A DNA stretch of 18,264 nt from Micrococcales bacterium UBA7469 (GCA_002479805.1 DLPB01000017.1:1-18264); one strand, 5' to 3'; counted from the first letter of the stretch, positions 1-8,400 are shown. Notes: a model not told the origin generated them from the sequence alone. Translations and numbers: made by a program.

Positions 1-565
1 CATCGAGTAGTTCGCGGTGCATGCGCTCCTGGCCGTGTAGCCAGCCTCTTTGGTTGCGCACGCTCCAGTGCGATGCCAGCCACATTCGAGTTTGATTTAC
101 CAACCAGCCATCTTGCTCAAGCTCGCCCACAACCATGTCGACGCAGGCCAAATCGCGATTCCAACCATCACCCGGTGCGCCCCACTGCGCTTCAAAACGC
201 AGGTTGTGAAATAGCTCGGTGCCAACTCTGGCGTAAAGATGACGTGCATATTCCTGCCAAAGCAGCTCATCGCGAAATTTCTCGCGATCGGAGTGCGGAG
301 CGCTCTCTACCGCAGCCCAGGCCTGCTTGAGGGTAATCAGGTTGTGGCGAATATATGGCGAGAGCACCGATGCCCCGCGCTTAGTTACCGGCAGCACTTC
401 AGAACGATTGGCGGCGTAACCGCGGATATCGAGCTCTCTCAAAGCCTTATCGGCAGCTGTCTGGCCGCCCTGAATAGAACTTCGACCTCCGCCGCTGTGC
501 AAACCTTCGAAATGATCAGCGAGGAGATCATCTAGCGGCTTCGATATATCGATCATCTGGTGCAT
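1..565 (-). CDS. Photolyase-type FAD-binding domain protein without antenna domain, partial at left edge
   Basis: Read by hand on the minus strand; the frame is open from a TGA at 569-571 to the window edge, so the C-terminus is missing. Start is ATG 563-565 or ATG 554-556; neither has a clear Shine-Dalgarno. Visible stretches fit the FAD_binding_7 domain of the cryptochrome/photolyase family: GGQTAADKALREL, VLSPYIRHNLI, LLWQEYARHLY, then WNRDLACVDMVVGELEQDGW and TRMWLASHW. These match the part of photolyase that binds FAD and the lesion. The alpha/beta antenna-chromophore domain that normally precedes it is absent: the protein starts only about 20 residues before GGQTAA. Short FAD-domain-only relatives exist, so this may be intact rather than truncated. 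The start overlaps the end of the upstream SRA-like gene by 29-38 bases, which suggests cotranscription. Light-driven DNA repair is inferred from the family; a photoreceptor role is possible. Confidence 0.82.
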   Translation of the reverse strand, partial: MHQMIDISKPLDDLLADHFEGLHSGGGRSSIQGGQTAADKALRELDIRGYAANRSEVLPVTKRGASVLSPYIRHNLITLKQAWAAVESAPHSDREKFRDELLWQEYARHLYARVGTELFHNLRFEAQWGAPGDGWNRDLACVDMVVGELEQDGWLVNQTRMWLASHWSVRNQRGWLHGQERMHRELLD

Positions 566-1091
566 GAATCAAGCCAACTAGTCGGTTGAGCTGCAAATTC
601 CGCTCAAGGATCTCAAAATCAGCCTGCCTTGCAAGAAATCGAAAGACGAACACCCTGCGCAAGTTACCCAGCCTGTCAGGGGCGGTTGCGGTTTCAAACG
701 GCACCACGTCCAGGGCAACCTCGCCGACGTAAGTCCAAGACTTGGCATCCTGACGAGAAAACAGCAGCAGCTTTCGATCGGACAACAAAGCCTTATTGCC
801 TCGAATTAGTTGTTGATCTCCGAGCTGACCCTCCCCGGTGTAGCGATAAACCCCAGCAACCACCTCGTCGTTCTGGTCAAACCCATAGCGGGTGCCAGAT
901 GGCGGATCTGAGAAGATCAACACCACACCGCTTGCGGTTGGGCAGATCCCTGCCCGCGGATTTCCGCCGAACATTCTGTGTAGGTCAGTTCTTAGGTAAG
1001 TCTCCCCCACCCGAAGCTCTCGCTCGAAGCCTTGAGCGCTTTGGGTGAGGGTGGTCTTTTTCACTCTTTTTTGAACCAGCCGAGGGGTCAA
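528..1091 (-). CDS. Stand-alone SRA-like DNA-recognition domain protein (ScoMcrA-type)
   Basis: 187 residues. The core reads YLRTDLHRMFGG, then VVLIFSDPPSGTRYGF, YRYTGEGQLGDQQLIRGNKA and a strand with WTYVGEV. I recognise this as the SRA-like domain found fused to HNH nucleases of the ScoMcrA type, where it helps read modified DNA. Here no HNH motif or other nuclease follows: the protein ends about 40 residues after the domain. Start is uncertain. TTG at 1089-1091 has GGAAG just upstream, and the in-frame GTG codons that encode Val10 and Val27 are alternatives; the domain itself begins near residue 27. The stop lies inside the next gene (photolyase type), so the two probably form an operon. 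A role in sensing modified or damaged DNA is inference. Family call fairly sure, function unknown. Confidence 0.7.
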   Translation of the reverse strand: MTPRLVQKRVKKTTLTQSAQGFERELRVGETYLRTDLHRMFGGNPRAGICPTASGVVLIFSDPPSGTRYGFDQNDEVVAGVYRYTGEGQLGDQQLIRGNKALLSDRKLLLFSRQDAKSWTYVGEVALDVVPFETATAPDRLGNLRRVFVFRFLARQADFEILERNLQLNRLVGLIHAPDDRYIEAAR

Positions 1092-1168
1092 CAGCTTCCG
1101 ATATCTGAGCTAACTTCTTAGCCAAAAAACATTAGTGCGGGCTGCGCTGTTACACTTCTAACTCGTTA

Positions 1169-1241
1169 GGGCCTCTAGCTCAGTCGGTAGAGCAACGGAC
1201 TTTTAATCCGTGGGTCGTCGGTTCGAGCCCGACGGGGCCTA
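1169..1241 (+). tRNA. tRNA-Lys (anticodon UUU)
   Basis: A complete cloverleaf can be drawn. The acceptor stem is 1169-1175 with 1234-1240 (one G-U at the first pair and one internal T-G). The D stem is 1178-1181 with 1190-1193, the anticodon stem 1195-1199 with 1207-1211, and the T stem 1217-1221 with 1229-1233, with loop TTCGAGC. The anticodon loop is CTTTTAA, giving TTT at 1202-1204, which reads lysine AAA/AAG codons. Discriminator base A at 1241; CCA is not encoded. A -10-like TACACT at 1151-1156 sits about 12 bases upstream of the mature 5' end. Confidence 0.97.
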
Positions 1242-1293
1242 CTTTCTAACTCAAATGGCAGCCTGCACTCAATGGAAAGCCAGCAATCCGAAG

Positions 1294-1827
1294 ATGATTT
1301 ATCCAATTTCTACCAGCCGACTAAACATCTCACCTCTAGCCAGGGCGGATGCGAAACAATTCTCGGACTACCGTTCCGATCCAGAAATTGCTAGGTATCA
1401 AAGTTGGGATACGCCCTATAGCGAAGCTCAGGCCCTTGCTCTCATCGAGTCACAATCAGGCATTGAGCTCCCTCCAAAGGGCGAATGGCTGCAGCTTGCG
1501 ATTCACCTAAGAGATTCCGATGCGCATATCGGCGACCTCGCTCTTCACACATTGGAAGATGACGGGGATTTTGAACTCGGCTACACAATTGCCAAAGCAT
1601 TTCAAGGGCAGGGTTACGCGAGGGAAGCAACTGCCGCACTGATTGACTTCCTCATCAAAAACCAAGGCGCCAGGCGATTTATCGCAACGCCCGATAGCCG
1701 AAATCTGCCTTCAATCAAGCTGTTGATATCGCTGGGCTTTGTTCAAAAGAAAGAAAAGAGTTGGAGCGAGTTTTTCAAAGGTGAGGATGTCACCGTTGAT
1801 TACTTTGAGTTAGTTCACGCCCAGTAG
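1294..1827 (+). CDS. GNAT family N-acetyltransferase (RimJ/RimL-like)
   Basis: About 177 residues from the chosen start. The order of motifs is that of the Acetyltransf_3/RimJ-RimL branch: STSRLNISPLARAD near the N-terminus, a strand LGYTIAKAFQGQGYA that supplies the acetyl-CoA pyrophosphate loop (Q/GxGxA pattern), then NLPSIKLLISLGF, the usual C-terminal Asn/Ser helix and GF strand. The enzyme should move an acetyl group from acetyl-CoA to an amine; the substrate cannot be told from sequence. ATG 1294 places the domain right at the N-terminus as is normal. The frame is open back through the tRNA, and ATG 1255 is the main alternative. The 3' end overlaps the convergent FKBP gene by 18 bases. 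Confidence 0.85.
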   Translation: MIYPISTSRLNISPLARADAKQFSDYRSDPEIARYQSWDTPYSEAQALALIESQSGIELPPKGEWLQLAIHLRDSDAHIGDLALHTLEDDGDFELGYTIAKAFQGQGYAREATAALIDFLIKNQGARRFIATPDSRNLPSIKLLISLGFVQKKEKSWSEFFKGEDVTVDYFELVHAQ

Positions 1828-2178
1828 GTCAATCACAAACACCAGAGTGCGGCCAGATAGCGAGTGACCGCCACCGGCTGGCCCGTATGCCATCTCCGGT
1901 GGGCAGATTAACATTCTGCGACCGCCGACCTTCATGCCGGGAATGCCCTCCTGCCAACCCTTGATCAAGCGCTGCAGCGGGAAGGTGATTGATTCACCGC
2001 GACCCCAAGAAGAGTCGAACTCTTCTCCGGTTTCATAGTCCACACCTAGATAGTGAACCTCTACGGTTGCGCCTACCGGGGCTTCTGCGCCGTCACCGAC
2101 GACGATGTCTTTTAGAGTCAGCTCCTTCGGGGCTGGCTCCATCATTGGCTCTACTTCTGGGCGATCAAGATTTGTCAT
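1810..2178 (-). CDS. FKBP-type peptidyl-prolyl cis-trans isomerase
   Basis: 122 residues, a single cytoplasmic FKBP domain without signal peptide. Active-site pocket residues are recognisable: VEVHYLG (Tyr), FDSSWGRG (Phe-Asp), LIKGWQEGIPGMKVGG (Trp), RMLICPPEMAYGP (Ile, Tyr) and the final strand LVFVIDLLGV. It should catalyse prolyl isomerisation during protein folding. The ~20-residue acidic N-terminal extension before LKDIVVGDG is typical of small actinobacterial FKBPs. The ATG lies 7 bases downstream of a -10-like CATACT (2186-2191) with no Shine-Dalgarno, so the mRNA is probably leaderless. It is divergent from the hypothetical gene starting at 2267. Confidence 0.95.
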   Translation of the reverse strand: MTNLDRPEVEPMMEPAPKELTLKDIVVGDGAEAPVGATVEVHYLGVDYETGEEFDSSWGRGESITFPLQRLIKGWQEGIPGMKVGGRRMLICPPEMAYGPAGGGHSLSGRTLVFVIDLLGVN

Positions 2179-2206
2179 AACGAAAAGTATGCCTGTTTGC
2201 TCAGAC

Positions 2207-2240
2207 CGGAAGTGACATTTCCTACGAATTCGGAAGTAAC
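2207..2240. repeat. Direct repeat CGGAAGTRAC in the divergent FKBP/hypothetical promoter region
   Basis: CGGAAGTGAC at 2207-2216 and CGGAAGTAAC at 2231-2240 differ at one base and start 24 bases apart, about two helical turns. They lie in the 88-base gap between two divergent genes. That suits a regulator binding on one face of the DNA, but no known operator is recognised. Confidence 0.4.
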
Positions 2241-2266
2241 TAATTCAGAAATCTGTTCAAACTAGG

Positions 2267-2656
2267 GTGACGGAACCTAGAGCAACTCTGATCGGCGTCT
2301 ATAAGGCCGATGGCGGCATCATCGGCGAACTTAGTTACTTCTTTGGTCACCTAGTCGGCGCAAGAAATTGCAGTCTCTGTGATATTTCACACTCGCCCAT
2401 CAAGAAAAAATCTTCCTTCAAGGCTCTCGAGAAGGAGCTTTTGAAGAATCACAACATCGCGATAAAGATGCTGCACATGAATGAGCGAAACGAGCGCGAG
2501 CTGAAGGCTTCTGCTGGCCGAGAGCCCTGCATGCTGTTGGAGTATCCAGATGGTTCGATTTCAATGTTTTTGGACTATGTAGAGCTCAAGGCAATTTCTG
2601 GAAGCGTCAGCTCTCTAAGGAAATTGATTCTTTCCAGACTCGACCTGTATCTCTAG
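2267..2656 (+). CDS. Conserved hypothetical protein with CxxC motif
   Basis: 129 residues from a GTG start. I recognise the style of an uncharacterised actinobacterial family: LIGVYKADGGIIGELSYFFG, then a short basic-to-Cys stretch NCSLCDISHS with a CxxC pair, then a mixed alpha/beta region ending in LDYVELKAISGSVSSL. No signal peptide or transmembrane helix. The CxxC could bind metal or be redox active, but no partner Cys/His cluster stands out. A thioredoxin-like role cannot be supported. There is no Shine-Dalgarno. The stop codon interlocks with that of the convergent amidotransferase over four bases (2653-2656). Function unknown. Confidence 0.75.
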   Translation: MTEPRATLIGVYKADGGIIGELSYFFGHLVGARNCSLCDISHSPIKKKSSFKALEKELLKNHNIAIKMLHMNERNERELKASAGREPCMLLEYPDGSISMFLDYVELKAISGSVSSLRKLILSRLDLYL

Positions 2657-3366
2657 TCGCGCGAGTTAGTTGCCGCAATCAGGGCGTCAAATAGCCTTAG
2701 TTCATCAAGAGTTTGCTCAGGGTGCCACTGGACGGCCAAGCCAAATGGATGATTTTCAACCTCGACCGCCTGCACGATTCCATCGGGTGAGTAAGCGACA
2801 ACCTGCAGGCCCTCACCAGGTTCATCGATCGCTTGGTGGTGATACAGAGCTGCGTTTTCAACTTGATCGCCGACGATGGAGGCCAAGAGCGAGCCCTCGC
2901 GAACGGATATCGGCATGTGAGCGAAGTTTCCATCACCGAGTAGGTAGCGGTTATCGCCAACCAAATCAGGCAAGTGCTGAATCAAGGTTCCACCGCGATT
3001 CACATTAAGCAGCTGAGCACCTCGGCAGATGCCCAAGAATGGCAATTTCATCTGGATGGCAGCGGTAATCAGCTCATCTTCCAGAAGATCGCGAAGGCGA
3101 TCAGGCTTCTCCGCTTTTTCGTGGGACTGGTGTCCGTAGCGGGCGGCTTCCACATCCCTGCCGCCGGTGATCACTAAACCATCAAGCCCGGAAAGTAAAT
3201 TGCGGGCGTCCTCTGAGTTCACCTGCTGCGGTGGCAAAATAACCGCAATGCCGCCGGCTCTGGTTACACCTTCTAGATAAAAGGCTGGCAGCATTGCCAT
3301 CTCGGTATCCCAAACCCCGGTCTGGCCACGCTGGCGATAGCTGGTTAGTCCAATTACAGGTTTCAT
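2653..3366 (-). CDS. Class I glutamine amidotransferase / gamma-glutamyl hydrolase-like (peptidase C26, PuuD-like)
   Basis: 237 residues, normal for the family. It opens with MKPVIGLTSY, has the DGLVITGGRDV loop, the nucleophile elbow FLGICRGAQLLNV (catalytic Cys in GICRG), the GGTLIQHLPD segment typical of PuuD-like proteins, the YHHQAI strand and the His-Glu pair in LAVQWHPEQ. The catalytic triad Cys-His-Glu is therefore complete. Relatives hydrolyse gamma-glutamyl amides such as gamma-glutamyl-GABA in putrescine breakdown, or act as stand-alone amidohydrolases. No other putrescine gene is nearby, so the substrate is open. Confidence 0.9.
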   Translation of the reverse strand: MKPVIGLTSYRQRGQTGVWDTEMAMLPAFYLEGVTRAGGIAVILPPQQVNSEDARNLLSGLDGLVITGGRDVEAARYGHQSHEKAEKPDRLRDLLEDELITAAIQMKLPFLGICRGAQLLNVNRGGTLIQHLPDLVGDNRYLLGDGNFAHMPISVREGSLLASIVGDQVENAALYHHQAIDEPGEGLQVVAYSPDGIVQAVEVENHPFGLAVQWHPEQTLDELRLFDALIAATNSRD

Positions 3367-3409
3367 TTATTCCGTAGGTTACTAGATCACTCACCGCGAT
3401 TGGTGATTT

Positions 3410-4636
3410 TCAACAAGTTCCGACTTTCTTGATGTCTCGAATTTGAAAGTAGGGCACTGAAGTTCCACCACCAAAAGTTGAATAAGAATACTTTCCCGTA
3501 ACCGTTACGTCAGCGACAACCAAATCATCCTCGCTATATGACAGCAATTGCCTCTTGTCGCCTTTGAAATAGCTATTGACGCCTGAATAGTAAGACGAGG
3601 ATTCGGAGCGTGTCGCGTAGGCACGAAAGTTGCTTGTTCCAGTTACCGAGTCAAACTGCGCTATGCAGGCAAAAATGCGAAACTTGCCACCTGTGCTTCC
3701 AGCAGGATTTCTTGATAGAGAATTCCACTGCACTACGCTCGGGGTGGCGAAGGTCGCCGGCTTGAATCCTGCTGGACACTTTCCATTACTTGTGGATTTA
3801 TAACTACTACCTTTGAAGCAGAACTTTTTGAGTTTTGCTGCCGCCTCCCGCGCTGGCTTGGAGAACTGACTCAGGCTAGCGCTGGTTTTTATGCTCACAG
3901 GCACTTGCCCCGAAGTCTGCCATTCGATGCTGGCTGTCACCTCATTCTTTCCGGCATAGACGTCGAAATCATCTGGGCAAAGAAAAAAGCTAACAACGTT
4001 TATTCCAGTCGTGCGATCGGGATATAGAGTCCCAGAGTCGATTTCCGCACCAGCTGGGGACTGAAGTGAAACTCTCACCGACCGGATCTCTTCATAAGGA
4101 TCATCAATCACGAAATCCACAATCTGGTACCCACAGCTCAGAGTTCTATCAAACGTATAGTCACTCTTTGCGAATTTAACGAATTGAGATTTGTCTGAAG
4201 GTGCCGAAGGGAACAATTGGGCCGGCATAGCGTATGAAAAGTTCAAATCCGCCGTCTTGTAGTTACCATCGGAATATGTCAGTAAAAGCCTCAACCCCGA
4301 TGTGACCTGCGCGCTTGTGAGACCGGAATAGCCACGCAGGTCTAGGCGCAATTCGGCAGCTGGACTGCCGTAGGAACTCAAGTATTCGTAATCCGAGGAA
4401 ATCTGCTTGCCCGTTGAATCCACAACCTTTACATCCACAGAATCACCAGGCTGAAAACCGCCCGCCTTTGCGACAACGAATGGCCATGGATTTCCATCGC
4501 CCGAGTAAGGTTCGGCCTTGAAGGTAAAACTTGAGTCACCAAAGCTCGCTGCCTGACCCGGCGCGGCGCTAGCACCGCCAATGGATAGCGATACGGATGC
4601 GCAAATTACGATAAAAAACGACAAAACTTTTTTCAA
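3410..4636 (-). CDS. Secreted protein of unknown function
   Basis: 408 residues from a TTG start. A Sec signal peptide is clear: basic MKK, hydrophobic core to about residue 20, then ASA with likely cleavage after residue 24. There is no lipobox Cys. The mature part is Ser/Thr/Tyr rich and beta-like. A middle region carries FCFKG and NGKCPAGFK, a Cys pair seen in other actinobacterial secreted proteins. The C-terminal ~100 residues (FRIFACIAQF, then LVVADVTVTGKYSY and IRDIKKVGTC) look like an OB-fold-type small domain, which is inference. Six or more cysteines suggest disulfides outside the cell. The region is more A/T rich by eye than metH. The start is preceded by a run of eight G on the coding strand. 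Not recognised further. Confidence 0.8.
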   Translation of the reverse strand: MKKVLSFFIVICASVSLSIGGASAAPGQAASFGDSSFTFKAEPYSGDGNPWPFVVAKAGGFQPGDSVDVKVVDSTGKQISSDYEYLSSYGSPAAELRLDLRGYSGLTSAQVTSGLRLLLTYSDGNYKTADLNFSYAMPAQLFPSAPSDKSQFVKFAKSDYTFDRTLSCGYQIVDFVIDDPYEEIRSVRVSLQSPAGAEIDSGTLYPDRTTGINVVSFFLCPDDFDVYAGKNEVTASIEWQTSGQVPVSIKTSASLSQFSKPAREAAAKLKKFCFKGSSYKSTSNGKCPAGFKPATFATPSVVQWNSLSRNPAGSTGGKFRIFACIAQFDSVTGTSNFRAYATRSESSSYYSGVNSYFKGDKRQLLSYSEDDLVVADVTVTGKYSYSTFGGGTSVPYFQIRDIKKVGTC

Positions 4637-4639
4637 GAT

Positions 4640-4647
4640 CCCCCCCC
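4640..4647 (-). promoter_or_regulatory. G8 homopolymer in the ribosome-binding region of the secreted protein gene
   Basis: Eight consecutive C on the plus strand (G8 on the coding strand) end three bases before the TTG start at 4634-4636. The tract is the only Shine-Dalgarno-like sequence here. Slippage would change the spacing or strength of the ribosome-binding site. Confidence 0.5.
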
Positions 4648-4655
4648 AAATTAGG

Positions 4656-4680
4656 TCAGGTGAATTTACAAGTCACCTGA
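4656..4680. repeat. Inverted repeat TCAGGTGA-N9-TCACCTGA upstream of the secreted protein gene
   Basis: A perfect 8-base inverted repeat (4656-4663 and 4673-4680, 9-base spacer) lies 20-45 bases upstream of the secreted protein start and 66 bases beyond the DUF998 stop. It could be an operator or a 5' leader hairpin. No T-run follows on either strand, so it is not a typical terminator. Confidence 0.5.
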
Positions 4681-4746
4681 TTGAGAGTTTAGTGCCGGGT
4701 GCATAGAAGGAAATCCGCGCAAGTGGGACAATGATGTCAAGCGCCT

Positions 4747-5382
4747 TTACCCAAATAGCTCTTCACCCTCGAGGTCGACCTTGTGTTTCAGCGCTTTCTG
4801 CTGATGCAAATACTGAGCCCAGATCGCAAAGGACAGCCAGACCACCTGCATGACGGCAATCACTCGCTCCGAGAGGCCAACAATTGGCTGACCCGGCTCG
4901 AGCCAGGTGAGCAGGAACCAAAGGGTAATTAGGCCCATAACCACGGTTGCGCTTATCGCACCGATAGGACGAAGCGCCCAGTGGTAACGCTTATCAAAGC
5001 GCATCGCCAGAATTGGCCAGGCGGAGAATAAAACAAAGGCAATAGTTGCATAAAAGCGATGCTCGTCTGAATGCGATAGCTGAGAGGGGGTCGCGTAATA
5101 GGTGTAACCGATAGCGGCAAAACCAGCCATACCAAGTGCAATTCGACCGGGGAGCGCAAAGGCTCGAGCGCTCCAAGCTCCCACCAGAGTCAGCAAAGCA
5201 CCAAAAAGAAAGAAGCTGGATTGGATCCACTTCACCGGAGAGTCATCTGCAGCCAAATCACTGATGGTTTTTGCGACCGGGTCATAGCCCGGCCAAAGTG
5301 CTCCCGAAATACCCCAGCCCAGCACATTCTGAATCGGACCAAGGGTTGCGGCAATGACCGCCCAAATACCAATTAGCTGCAT
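4747..5382 (-). CDS. DUF998 family integral membrane protein
   Basis: 211 residues with about six hydrophobic helices, near residues 5-25, 53-71, 80-97, 108-126, 139-158 and 168-190. The first loop carries GYDPVAKTISDLAA, which is the hallmark of DUF998 proteins, and helix four region has SDEHRFYATIAF. Substrate and role are unknown for the family. The C-terminus is a short charged cytoplasmic tail. The ATG lies 6 bases after a -10-like TATGTT (5389-5394), suggesting a leaderless mRNA. The gene is divergent from metH with a 108-base gap. Confidence 0.88.
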   Translation of the reverse strand: MQLIGIWAVIAATLGPIQNVLGWGISGALWPGYDPVAKTISDLAADDSPVKWIQSSFFLFGALLTLVGAWSARAFALPGRIALGMAGFAAIGYTYYATPSQLSHSDEHRFYATIAFVLFSAWPILAMRFDKRYHWALRPIGAISATVVMGLITLWFLLTWLEPGQPIVGLSERVIAVMQVVWLSFAIWAQYLHQQKALKHKVDLEGEELFG

Positions 5383-5452
5383 CTCTAAAACATACTGCTA
5401 AGCCGAAACATTTAGGTTTCAAGAACCCGTTAGCGGTATTCTTGAGCTATTG

Positions 5453-5464
5453 CGCAGGCCTGCG
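5453..5464. promoter_or_regulatory. Perfect 12-base palindrome upstream of metH
   Basis: CGCAGGCCTGCG is self-complementary and sits 26 bases before the metH start, downstream of a -10-like TATTCT near 5438. Position and symmetry fit a repressor operator. I do not recognise the motif of a known regulator. Confidence 0.35.
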
Positions 5465-5490
5465 AATCCCCTAATTTCTACGGAGTCTTT

Positions 5491-8400
5491 TTGTATCTGC
5501 ATGAGTTCAAGAAGGTTGCTCTTTCCGCACGCGCCCAAGAGCTTATGGATGCTCTATCCGAAAGGGTTGTGATTGCCGATGGCGCAATGGGGACCATGCT
5601 GCAGGATCAAAAGCCCACCCTTGCCGACTTTGAAGGTCATGAGGGTTGCAACGAGGTATTGAATGCGACTAGGCCAGATATCGTGTCAGCCGTCCACGAC
5701 GCCTACTTTGAGGCCGGGGTGGACTGTGTGGAGACAAACACCTTTGGCGCTAACTGGTCAAACCTCTCCGACTACGGCATCGAGGATCGCATCGTAGAAC
5801 TGGCGCGAGCAGGTGCTGAAATTGCTAGAGCGAGCGCAGATCGCTTCACTGCCAAAGATGGCAAAACTCGCTGGGTGTTGGGCTCCATGGGCCCGGGAAC
5901 CAAGCTACCGACCCTTGGTCACACCACTTACGACAACCTCAAGCAAACCTTTGCTTTGCAGGCCAAAGGTCTAATTGCCGGTGGGGCCGATGCCTTTATG
6001 GTTGAAACCAGCCAGGACCTACTGCAAACCAAGGCCGCAATCAACGCTTGCCGCTTGGCAATTGTTGAATCGGGCGTAAGACTGCCCATTTTTGTCGAGG
6101 TTACAGTCGAGACCACCGGAACCATGCTGCTCGGCAGTGAAATCGGGGCAGCGCTAACCGCGTTAGAACCGTTGGGTATCGACATGATCGGTTTGAACTG
6201 CGCTACCGGTCCAGCCGAAATGAGCGAACACCTCCGGCAGCTCAGCAAGCACTCGCAGGTTCCGGTAATGGTGATGCCGAACGCCGGTTTACCGATTCTC
6301 TCCGGCGATGGAGCGCTCTACCCGCTGACACCTAGCGAATTGGCAACTGCCCACGAGCAGTTCGTGAAAGAGTTTGGCCTTGCGATGGTGGGTGGTTGCT
6401 GTGGCACAACTCCAGCCCACCTAAAGGCTGTAGTTGATCGACTTTCAGGCGTTGCAGTTCCAAACCGCAAGCTTGAAATCGAACCAGGTGTCTCGAGTCT
6501 TTACCAGCACGTGCCGCTTAGGCAGGACAACAGCTACCTGGCGATTGGTGAGCGGACCAATGCAAATGGCTCGAAGGCATTCCGCGAGGCAATGTTGGAA
6601 GAGCGCTGGGACGACTGCGTTGAGATTGCCAAGAAGCAGGTTCGCGATGGTGCCCACCTGCTGGACGTCTGCGTGGACTATGTCGGGCGCGATGGCGTGC
6701 GCGATATCACGGAGATTGTCTCGCGCTTTACAACCTCATCAACACTGCCGTTGGTCATCGACTCCACTGAGACGGAGGTTATGAAGGCCGGTCTTGAGCT
6801 CATTGGTGGCCGCCCAGTTATCAACTCAGTCAACTTCGAAGACGGTTACCAACCGGGTTCTCGCTTCCAGCGCACCATGCCGTTGGTAAAGGAACATGGT
6901 GCTGCGGTAGTTGCGCTGACCATCGATGAACAGGGCCAGGCGAGAACTCGCGAAGACAAGGTGCGGATCGCATCCAGGCTTATCGACACTCTGATCAGCG
7001 ACTGGGATATGAGGGTTGAGGACATCATCGTGGACTGCCTCACCTTCCCGATTGCTACCGGTCAAGAAGAGACCCGTCGCGATGCCATCGAGACCATCGA
7101 GGCAATCCGCGAGGTAAACCGGCTCTACCCCGGTGTTCACACCACCTTGGGAGTATCGAATGTTTCGTTTGGCCTAAACCCGGTCTCCCGCGCCGTGCTG
7201 AACTCGGTCTTCCTACACGAGGCAACCGAAGCCGGTTTGGACACCGGCATTATCGATGCCGCAAAGATTATGCCGCTGGCAAACATCCCAGACGAGCAGC
7301 GCAAGGTTGCGCTCGATTTGATCTATGACCGTCGCGAATACGACGTCGATGGCAATCTCAGCTACGACCCACTAGAGGCGATCCTGCAGCTATTTGATGG
7401 CGCAAGTTCTGCTGCCCTAAAAGATGCTCGGGCAGCTGAACTGGCGGCACTGCCAGTAACCGAGCGTTTGCAGCGCCGAATTATTGACGGTGAGTCAAAG
7501 GGCTTGGAGCAGGATCTAGACCTGGCTCGTGGTGATGGCATCGCACCGCTTGCGATCATCAACGATTACCTGCTCGAGGGCATGAAGGTGGTTGGTGAGC
7601 GATTTGGTAAGGGCGAGATGCAATTGCCATTCGTGCTGCAGTCAGCCGAGGTTATGAAGGCTGCTGTTGCGCTACTAGAGCCACACATGGAAAAAACCGA
7701 TGAGGCCGGCAAGGGCACCATCGTTTTGGCCACGGTTCGCGGTGACGTTCACGATATCGGCAAGAACCTGGTCGATATCATCCTTACCAATAATGGCTAC
7801 CAGGTAATCAACATCGGCATCAAGCAGCCAATCTCAGAGATTATTGCCGCAGCCGAAGAGCACAATGCCGATGTAATTGGCATGTCGGGCTTGCTGGTGA
7901 AATCCACCTTGGTGATGAAAGAAAATCTTCAGGAGCTTGAAAGCAGGGGTTTGGCAAAGAGGTGGCCGGTGATTCTTGGCGGTGCCGCGCTGACCAGGGC
8001 CTTCGTGGAAGATGATCTAGCGGGTCTATTCCCAGGCGTGGTTCGCTATGCGAAGGATGCTTTCGAGGGCCTTGCACTGATGGAACCTTTGGTGCAAATA
8101 GCCCGTGGGGCCGACCCAGAAACTGTGGGTTTGCCGGCACTTAAAAAGCGCATCCACGCCAAGACCACCGTCACGCTCACCGAACCTGAAGACATGCCGA
8201 CTCGTTCGGATGTCGCAACCAACAACCCAGTCCCAACCGCACCGTTCTGGGGCACCAGGTTGGTTCGCGGTTTGAAGCTGGCAGATTACGCATCGTTCTT
8301 GGATGAGCGAGCAACCTTTATGGGACAGTGGGGCCTGAAGCCATCTCGAGGTGATGACCAAACCAGCTACGAGCAACTAGTTGAGGCAGAGGGCCGCCCG

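Noticed and set aside
73..535. Two plus-strand open frames at the left edge (73-330 and 239-535)
   Set aside because: They are shadows of the minus-strand photolyase-type gene, whose translation is clearly conserved.
5383..5490. Cobalamin riboswitch before metH
   Set aside because: The gap is only 108 bases and I see no B12-box-like or multi-helix structure, only the short palindrome.
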